A stretch of DNA of 64,000 bases from Ottelia alismoides. Its lineage: Eukaryota > Streptophyta > Magnoliopsida > Alismatales > Hydrocharitaceae. Location: the NCBI GenBank assembly GCA_037367405.1, contig JAZKJV010006942.1, positions 310,001 to 374,000 of the forward strand, given 5' to 3'. The notes beneath the pieces were generated by a model. That model was not told the origin of the DNA. It ran no database searches and was given only the letters and a program-made list of their open reading frames with translations. This document shows, in pieces, positions 55,946 through 64,000 of the stretch. The position numbers were made by a program, and so were the translations under genes. Position 1 is the stretch's first letter. The number at the start of each line of letters is the position of its first letter.

Positions 55946-57700
55946 GCAACAGCATATAGGTCTTATTTTTGACTGCTTGTGATTGTCTACATTATTGCTT
56001 TGTTTGATCTCTCTACTTTTGATATATCTTATTGAGCTATCTGACCATCTTTTCTTTCTTGTCTTCTTGCGAGGGATCGCGGATCGAGGAGGATCGCATA
56101 GGGGATCCGGTGCATCCTTGGGAGGCAGAGTCGGCTATTCTAGCCTAGCCGGTATGAGAGAGCAGGAGGATTTAAGAGAGAGATAGAGGATAGTTAGTTA
56201 GTTTCTTATTTTAGCGAGAGAGAGAGAGACCATTATTAATTTGTAATAATACATGTACACTTGGACACTTGGACATTCGGGCCTAATTTCCCTAGTGATT
56301 GTTCACTTGGGAGGCTCATCGCAGTTTTTATCGGCTTTCTACAACTTGTCATTTTCTGGTTTTGTTTTATTTTTCCTTTCTTTTGTGGAATGAGCCCTTA
56401 GCTTGTAGGCTTGCTTGATCGAGAAAATTAGGTCCAAACACCCTAATAACCATTGCATGTACCTATAGTGTGTTTTAAACTTAGTTTAAATTAAATAGTC
56501 GCCTCATCATCTTTAAGCCTACGAGCCGCGAGCCCACCCTGTCAAGCGCTACTCCTGAACTCGATGTGTCGAGAAGAGGAGGGGTGAGCCTAGACCGGAC
56601 TCTTGGATTGAGGATCGTTGACCGACTTGTGGTTCTTCACGCTAGCAATTGCCTTCTTAGGACGATTTCCGTGTGCATATCAGCATATAGATTAGGTTTA
56701 TAAATTTCTGTTTTACATCCCGCATAGAGAGAGCTGGGAGTCACTGTAAGTCTTCTATCTTAGCATCCATCATTTAGGTACTAAGGTGAGATTTCCATCT
56801 TAGTGCCAACTTGCATTGGCTTTTCCGACTCTTCTCCCTCTGTTTTGGGAACAAATAGGAATCAAAGAAAATATAAAAACGTTAGGCGCTTGTATTGAAT
56901 CTACTCAAAACAAGTGATAACACCAAAAAAATTTAAAAAAGAGACTGCTAGAGAAAACTTGACCTAAATAAAATTAGTTAATTGGATTCATTGCTTGGGG
57001 TGAGTAATACCCTCACTTGTATTCATGTTGCATGGGAAGGTCTCCTTCCAAGTGAGAGAGCGGCTTCGTAAGGATAGAGCCAAAAACACAGTTTGTGGCT
57101 GCCTTGTGTATCACCTGGATTTCCGAAGTATTGGCGTTTCTATCGTACGTGGACGAGTAGGGCTTGGTCACCATTGATGACTCTCTATTGTGTAGAGCAT
57201 CGACCTTGTCCAAAGTATCGAGCCTAGGCCACGCCTTCACGGGGGTGTCTGTCTCATCGTCTTGCATCCGAGTAGGTTCTTGCACGCACATGTGTGATTC
57301 CGTTGCGAGCGAGTTCCGAAGTATCGGTTTCGCCTATTGGCTTCCTTTCTCTATTTCTTTGGCTGAGTAGGGATCCAGGAAGGGTTACAAGGACCTCAAA
57401 AGTGCCGACTACATGTTACATAGGAGAAGGACAAGTACGGAATACTCTTCCGACAGTACTCTCTCTCCTATGGGTGTAGCGCTCTAAGGACTCGTTTAAA
57501 GATAAATGCCTGAATTCATCTAAAAACTACAAAGATAATAGCCGAACCCTTATGGCTTCACGTGTTGAGTTGGTGAATCCCTTGCATTGTGTTTGATTGA
57601 CTAGTTGCTTTAGGCCAAGATCAAAAACACCACACAATTGTGCGCAATTTTGCCTCTCTCTCTTCTTCATTTCTCAATCTTGCTCCTATCAATAATCACG
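55946..57700 (+). other. Leader of the third Athila element
   Basis: This is non-coding. The block 56519-56615 matches 20840-20940 and includes CTCGA-TGTG-TCGAG (56560-56573). GA-rich stretches lie around 56150-56235, as in the inner element. Confidence 0.65.
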
Positions 57701-60248
57701 ATGATGGGAAGGAGGTCTCTTAGGCCGTCTCTGTCGGCACTGCTATCCAGCACTCCTCCCTATTCGTCTAGGACGGTTTCGGGGAGTCAAGACCCACTCT
57801 CCGAACCTGAGTTCACTTCCACCTTGTTCCCTCTCGACCACCCTTCTTCTTGCATCAGTCCAGCAGTTTCAGAATTTAGTGCAACACAGAGCTCAGATCA
57901 TTTGACGGCAACTGAAATGGGTTCTTTTGCCTTTTCAGAGAACCCATCCATGGCAGACAAAGGAGAGCACCCAGATGAGCAGGAGCACCCTCTTTCCTAT
58001 ATGACCAAGCTGCCATCAACAATTCACTTCTAGTATCCTTGGAGACAATGCAGAGGTAGATCAGAGACCAGGGAGCCTTCATGGGTGACGTCATGCGAGA
58101 GCTGACGCAGATGAGAGCCGATAGAGAGAACAGAGCTGCAGGTGGTGAAGGAGACATACCTGTTGCAGAAGGAGGAGATCCTGACATTGAGAGATCGCCA
58201 CAGATAATCATGAGGGAATTGCACAATCCCGCAACATCCCTCACTCATTGATGGATCCTACTTCCTCCCGTTCATGGAGATTTCGAGCTTCGGCCCCACA
58301 CTATTCAGCTACTGCCTAAATTCCATGGGCTCGCGACCGAAGAGCCACACCTCCATCTGCATGAATTTGAGATGATCTACAGCATAATTCATGACAGGCT
58401 GGTGACTGAGGACACCATCAAGATGATAGCTTTCCCGTTCTCTTTGGTTGATAGAGCCGCTTACTGGCTGAAACATTTGGGAAAGTTTGTCGACAGTTGG
58501 GCACAACTCCGGACCGCATACCTCAACAAGTATTATCCTCTCGGCCGGACCAACGCAACATGAGTCATGATCAGCAATTTCATAATGATCCCTAATGAAC
58601 AATTCCATGAGGCCTGGGATCGATTCAGAGAGCTCATTGATCGGTGTCCACACCATGATATATCCAAGCCCAATCTGGTTCAGAGTTTTTTCTGTGGGCT
58701 GACACTGGAGTTGCAGGGGCTTGTAAATGCCTCTTGTGGTGGATCATATTTTTCTAAGGGTGAAGATGACGTCTGGGCCATCTATGAAGGAATGGCAGAG
58801 AACTCAACGGTCATGGCCCAAGACTGAGTCTACACGCAGCAGAAGCCACCCCAAGGAGCAGGAACATTTCAGAGGATTTCCCGCATCGACACTGGTCCCA
58901 ACACTCCGTCGGCAGCTGCAGCTCAAGCCGAATCCGCCGCAGCTGATATGGGCATAATTAGCGAAAAGTTGGACCGCCTCGAGATCCTCGAGAAGAAGCA
59001 GAGTCAGAGTCTGGCTCAGATGGAACTAGTGACAAAGACATGAGTGACCTGAATACGCAGATGCTCTGCATTCAGGAGGCACAAGCGTATACTCAGCAGT
59101 CTCCCAGGTCACGAGCTGATCCCAGTAGTAGCAGCTCAAACCAGCCTTCTGCCCCCTACCGCCAGGTCAACCACATCCAGGCAGAGCCAGTGCCGCAGCT
59201 ACAGTATCACCCGTCGCAGCCACCATCTCAGGACACTCAGATGGTGGTCTATCAGCCTGATCAGCCACTGGCAGTTCTTCCTCCACCATCCTTCGAGTAT
59301 GAGCCATTGATGGAAGTCAATGGGATTTGGTACGACTGGTACCCACAGCAGCCCGGGATTCGTCGCGATCACCCCGGATTCCGTTGGACCACTGGTGGCA
59401 CCTCCTCCCAGCAGCAGCCTCCGGCTCAAGGACAACAGAACAACCAGCAGCAGAACCAGCCCCAGTATGCCCAACAGCAGTACCAGTACGGTCCTCGTCC
59501 CTCCTATCAGGGACAACAGCAGAGGCAGCGACTGCAGCCTCACCAGTCATACCCCCAGCCTCATGAGCACTTCTCCTCCCAGCAGCAACCTCATTTCCAG
59601 CAAGGGAATACGTCCTGTTCTCAGGCACCTGTCTTCGAGAACCCAACATTAGATGACCTCGCCCGATTACTCTCTGAACATCGAGCATCCATCCGGCAGG
59701 AAATGGATGAATTCCGACAGGAGATGAGGGATATCATCAAAGGCAAGGCCGCCATACCAGCTCAGATTGAGCCTAATCCGAACAGTCTGAAAAGAAAGTC
59801 TGAGCAGGTACAGTTTACAGAGGATACTTCTCCTAGTGATTATTTGAGTGACTTGTCTTCTTTGTATGATGCTGATTTTGTGACTACTAGGAGCGGTAGG
59901 ATACCCGCCGGCGACGCCTCATCTGAGCGACAACAACACGAAGAATCCAGAGCGCCAGATGAGCAGAATAGCGGTGCTGATGCCGCTGATGATGTTGATG
60001 ACGGTGGTGTTGATGCCACCAAGGATGGAGATCCCGACGACGGTGCTAAGGCCGTCATGAGACCAGATGCAGACGGTGGTGCTGATGCCACCATTTTTGA
60101 TGATGTGCCAGAGCGCGGTCCTGATGCCGCGAAGTCAGATGTCGTTCGTGGTACTGAGGCCATCACTTCTACTTTTGTTGAGCTCCCCCATGTTGTGTTT
60201 CCACCTTTTGTATCTCAAGACTGTGGTAACAAAAAGAACAAAAAATGA
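57701..60248 (+). pseudogene. gag: Gag of the third Athila element, broken
   Basis: The start MMGRRSLRPSLS matches the inner gag. Breaks: TAG at 58031, a frame change before about 58320, a stop at 58561, TGA at about 58825, and another frame change near 59030. The capsid-type domain is still readable in pieces (YWLKHLGKFVDSWAQLRTAY; FHEAWDRFRELIDRC). VNGIWYDW and HPGFRW are kept (about 59310-59390), then a glutamine-rich tract and the hairpin-encoded repeats. No zinc knuckle. From 59040 to 60248 it is open and in the same frame as the protease that follows. Confidence 0.85.
59971..60163. repeat. Six covarying hairpins in the third gag
   Basis: Units at 59971-59986 (GCGG/CCGC), 60003-60020 (GGTGG/CCACC), 60039-60056 (GACGG/CCGTC), 60075-60092 (GGTGG/CCACC), 60114-60131 (CGCGG/CCGCG) and 60148-60163 (GTGG/CCAT with G.T). 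Loops are 8 nt, mostly tgctgatg or tactgagg. They are homologous in place to 23903-24102 but with different stems. Confidence 0.85.
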
Positions 60249-60458
60249 ATAAAGGAAAGGTTTCTGTTTACACGTCAGATCGATGTGTTGAATGATGATC
60301 ATGGTATGGATTATATTCCTTCACAGGCACAGGGACCTATTCCTAGTCCTCCATCTGCGGAGGCCCCTTCCATCCCCTTCCCCGAAGCACTCCACTTGGC
60401 GAAGTTGAATAAAAAAGAAAATCCAAAAAAGACTCAACAGGTAGAGTTCAGCAACTAG

Positions 60459-63400
60459 ATGATTGATAGATTCCAGATCCAGCTGACTCTACGGGAGGTA
60501 CTTGAGCGCATTCCCCTCTTCCAAAAGAGCTTGAAAGAGAAGACTTCAGTCCGCAAGAAGAAGAGGAACCACAGAGATCAAATCCATGTGCTCACTCATG
60601 ACACTTGTTGCACCATTCATAACCGAATGCTAGCCAAGAGACCTGATGCAGGAGCTCCCTATGTCAGATGTGAGATTTAGGAGCAGCGGTTCGATCGTAC
60701 TCTATTAGACAGCGGATCTTCGATCAACCTTCTTCGGGAAGCCTTACTCGACCAATTCGAGTTTGGTCCTCTTCTTCGAAGCAGGACGGTCCTTCAGTTT
60801 GCTGATAGGTCGACTAAGAGGCCGAAGGGGTTGTTGAGAGACGTGGTCGTTACCATTCAAGACATGAAATTCCCCGTGGACTTTGTTGTACTGGACATGG
60901 AGATCTCTGTGTCGGTAACTGATGCCCCTATCATACTTGGACGCCTATTTTTGACCACAGCCAAGGCGGTGACCGGTCATGATAATGGGACAGTGTGCTT
61001 TTGCGTAGAGGGCGAGAGCATACAAATAGGGACGATCGACGAGACCAGAGCGAGAGAACTAGCATGCTCAGAGCAGTCCAGTGATATCGAGCAGATGTCA
61101 GAAGCCGAGCTAGACATCCACCAGGAGTGTGATTTTGTGATGACAGATGATGAAGCCATTTGGACAGATCCCGTAGCACAAGCCCTCGCCCTGCCCGCAG
61201 AGTCACCATATTTACATCTTATGGTAGTTGAGAGCTTGGAGAGCACACCCCTGGACGAGGATACCTTTGAGGCTGACAGTTCGGTGACGAGTGGTACAAC
61301 AGAATTTCATTCATGTTCTTCCAGTTCTGATCCCTTGGATTCAGACATCGATTGGGATGATTTTGATGACTATTTACCGTGTCTGATTCCTTCTGAGCCG
61401 ACAACCATGACGGAGTACGAACCGGTACAATTTATTGATGATCCAGCAGGGTTCCCTTCGTCAGATTCTCATACGCAGTGAGAGTTCTCTCATGCAGACC
61501 TGGTAGCCTTCACACAGACATATCAGAAGCCAGATCTGCCACCTCCCAGTTGTCTAGAGTTGAAATCCTTATCGTAGTCGCTGAAGTATAGATTCCTTGC
61601 AAGTGAGCTAGATATGCACCCACTCATTATCTCATCAGGTTTGACTGAAGAACAAGAATCTCGTCTGATGGAGGTTCTTGAAAGAAACCGCAAGGCAATA
61701 GGATGGAGTATAACCGATCTCCAGGGGATTAGTCCGTCTCTGTGCTCCTGCCACATCTATCTTGAGGAGGACGCTAGGCCGTCGCGTGAGTTCCAGCGAC
61801 GGCTGAACCCGAATCTTCGAGATGTGGTCATGAAGGAAATATCAAGGTGTTGGAGCGTCGATTTTATCTATCCCATCTCCGACTCTAAGTGGGTTAGTCC
61901 ATTACATGTGGTGCCCAAGAAGACGGGCATTACTACAGTTGTGAATGAGTCTGGAGAGGAGATAGCTACTCGGGTACCAACTTCTTAGAGGGTCTGTGTG
62001 GACTACATACGATTGAATCAGGCCACCAAGAAGGATCATTTAGCACTGCCATTCATTGATCAGATTATCGAGAGGCTAGTTGGGAAGAGTCACTACTGTT
62101 TTCTTGACGGGTACTCCGATTATAATCAAGTGGCCATTGCGCCCAAAGACTAGGAGAAAATGACATTCACCTGTCTGTTTGGGACTTATGCTTTCAGACG
62201 GATGCCCTTTGGTCTATGTAACGGCCCCCGCGACATTCCAAAGGTGCTTGTTGTCCATTTTCTCGGACATGGTGGGTGGTTTCTTAGAGGTCTTCATGGA
62301 TGACTTCTCGGTCTATGGCGATGGGTTTGATGCTTGTCTTGACTGCCTAGACCGTGTGCTTCAGCGCTGCATAGAGGTCAATCTTGTCTTGTCTTGGGAG
62401 AAGACTCACTTCATGGTGACTCAAGGGACGGTCCTTGGTTATATCATCTCCAACAGAGGCATGGAGGTTGATCCAACCAAGGTGGATATCATTAGAAAAC
62501 TCAATCCACCATCCAATCTACGTCAATTGCGGTCTTTTCTGGGGCATGTCGATTTCTACCGACGGTTTATTCATGACTTAAGTCGTATTGCCCAACCGCT
62601 TACTGATTTGCTGACGAAAGACATCGAGTTCATTGTAGATGATAAGTGTCTTGCGTCCTTTGAGACTCTCAAGAATATGGTTGTTACGGCTCCTGTCCTT
62701 CAGCCACCTGATTGGTCTCTCCCATTCGAGATCATGACGGACGCTTCTGATTTTGCCGTAGGGGCTGTGCTTGGACAGAGGAGGGATGGATTGCCGTATG
62801 CCATTCACTACGTCAGCCGGACTTTGGATGCCGCTCAGCGGAATTACACTGTGACTGAGAAAGAGATGCTGGTCGTAGTCTTTTCTTTGGATAAGTATCG
62901 ATCTTATATTCTCGGATCTAGAGTAACCATCTATACCGATCACACCGTCATCGGTACCTCATGGCCAAGAAGGATGCCAAAGCTCGCCTTACCAGATGGA
63001 TCCTTCTGCTCCAGGAGTTTGATATTGAGATTAAGGATAAGCCTGGAGTTAAGAATGTGGTGGCGGATCATCTCTCCCGCTTAGAGAACCTTGAGGAATC
63101 TGAGCCCAGCTTACCTATCACAAAGACTTTTCCGGATGAGGCAATCTTGGTGATCTCCTTGCTCCCATGGTATGCCGACTTTGTAAACTATCTTGTTGCC
63201 AAGACGATTCCCCAGGGTTGGCCCAGGCAGAAACTTGAGACCTTCCTAGCTAAGGTCAAGTTTTACCATTGGGAGGATCTCGTCCTTTATCATGAAGGAG
63301 GGGATAACATTTGGAGACGGTGCATTCCTCAAGAAGAACAGCATAGCGTCCTCACCTATTGCCACAAGCTTGAGGCATGAGGACATCATTCTGGAAGAAG

Positions 63401-64000
63401 GACAGCACAGAAGGTGCTTCAATCCGGCCTTTGGTGGCCTACTCTCTTCAAGGATTCAGATGAATTCGTGAAGAGGTGTACTGACTGTTAGAAAATGGGT
63501 ACTTACGGATAGATAGACATGATGCCCATGCAGCCCATTCACTTTTGTGAGGTTTTTGATGCATGGGGGATTGATTTCATGGGCCCATTTCCCAAGAGTC
63601 AGGGGTTTGAACACATTTTGCTCGCTGTAGATTATGTTAGCCGATGGGTTGAGGCCATCCCCGCCCGAGCCGCAGATGCTAAAACCATGTGTCGATTTTT
63701 GAGGAAAAATATCATTTCACGATTTGGGGTACCCAGAGTTCTGATTTCAGACGGGGGGGGGGGGTCATTTCATTAATGATAAAGTTAGGGCCCTTGCAGA
63801 TGAGTTCGGCATTGACCATCGTGTTGCCACACCGTATCACCCTCAGATTAATGGTCTTTCCGAAGTATCAAACATGGAGATTAAGACTATCTTACAGAAG
63901 GTTGTCCGCCCAGACCGAAAGGATTGGTCACAGCTTTTGGACTCAGTTTTGTGGGCCTATCGGACTTCCTTCAAGAATCCATTAAGGACATCTCCCTTTC
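60459..64000 (+). pseudogene. pol: Pol of the third Athila element, broken and cut by the window end
   Basis: Protease keeps LLDSGSSINLL (about 60695-60730), after a stop at 60678. A linker stop is at 61479. A stop at 61986 replaces the W of the SWRVCVDY block, and another is at about 62150. A 1 bp gain near 62222 shifts the frame through EVFMDDFSV (about 62290) until a 1 bp loss near 62950 restores it. RNase H has TDASD and VTEKEM. Integrase: TGA at 63378 just before GHHSG, stops near 63489 and 63511, GIDFMG (about 63575), then a run of twelve G (63753-63764) that shifts the frame at the SDGG position. Homology continues to 64000 (YRTSFKNPLRTSPF). Confidence 0.88.

Larger units (their letters stand above)
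52270..64000 (+). mobile_element. Athila-type element (third), decayed, runs past the window
   Basis: The order is LTR 52270-55925, primer site 55928-55945, leader, gag 57701-60248 and protease to integrase from 60459 to the window end. It is the same family as 16687-28655: leader, gag, hairpin units and pol align throughout. Many stops and indels show that it is older or less constrained. It sits in the leader of the copia element. The second LTR and the target duplication partner of ctgca (52265-52269) are outside. Confidence 0.9.

Overview
The window looks like repeat-rich nuclear DNA of a flowering plant with a large genome. I find no host gene that I can defend. Almost every base I can assign belongs to LTR retrotransposons (Ty1/copia and Ty3/gypsy Athila-type) or to a LINE, nested inside one another. 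The species cannot be told from the sequence.

Left nest (1-41000). A minus-strand copia element with unusually long (2.6 kb) LTRs runs from 2202 to 39111. It appears to lie inside an older, diverged relative, seen at 1-2201 and about 39112-41000. Its interior is split by a minus-strand Athila-type element (9413-35712, LTRs about 3.0 and 3.2 kb). That element is split in turn by a plus-strand Athila-type element of another family (16687 to about 28655), which keeps a complete 3.6 kb 5' LTR, a tRNA-Asp primer site, a nearly open gag and an uninterrupted 1372-codon pol, but has lost its 3' LTR. Near-matching 5 bp target duplications (tcatt/tcatc for the copia element, caaac/caaat for the first Athila element) and matched LTR pairs support this order of insertion.

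Middle (41000-45500). This is AT-rich DNA without a recognisable gene. It holds a perfect 14 bp inverted repeat at 43273-43315 and simple repeats.

Right nest (45500-64000). A plus-strand copia remnant (coding end, LTR, then primer site) is followed by a decayed minus-strand LINE (45759-48321). The LINE is cut by a minus-strand copia element with a 122 bp LTR (48322-52269). That element is cut within its leader by a third, decayed plus-strand Athila-type element (52270 to beyond 64000), of the same family as the inner left one.

Beyond the nesting, the striking feature is the amount of short dyad symmetry in these elements: an array of at least eight different palindromes sharing an AAT-CAN-ATT centre in the copia LTRs; fourteen small hairpins with covarying stems and a common 8-nt loop in the gag and pol linker of the Athila elements; a polypurine tract flanked by hairpins; and conserved hairpins at the LTR tip, in the LTR body and in the leader. 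These are the observations most worth testing. All identities quoted are by eye.
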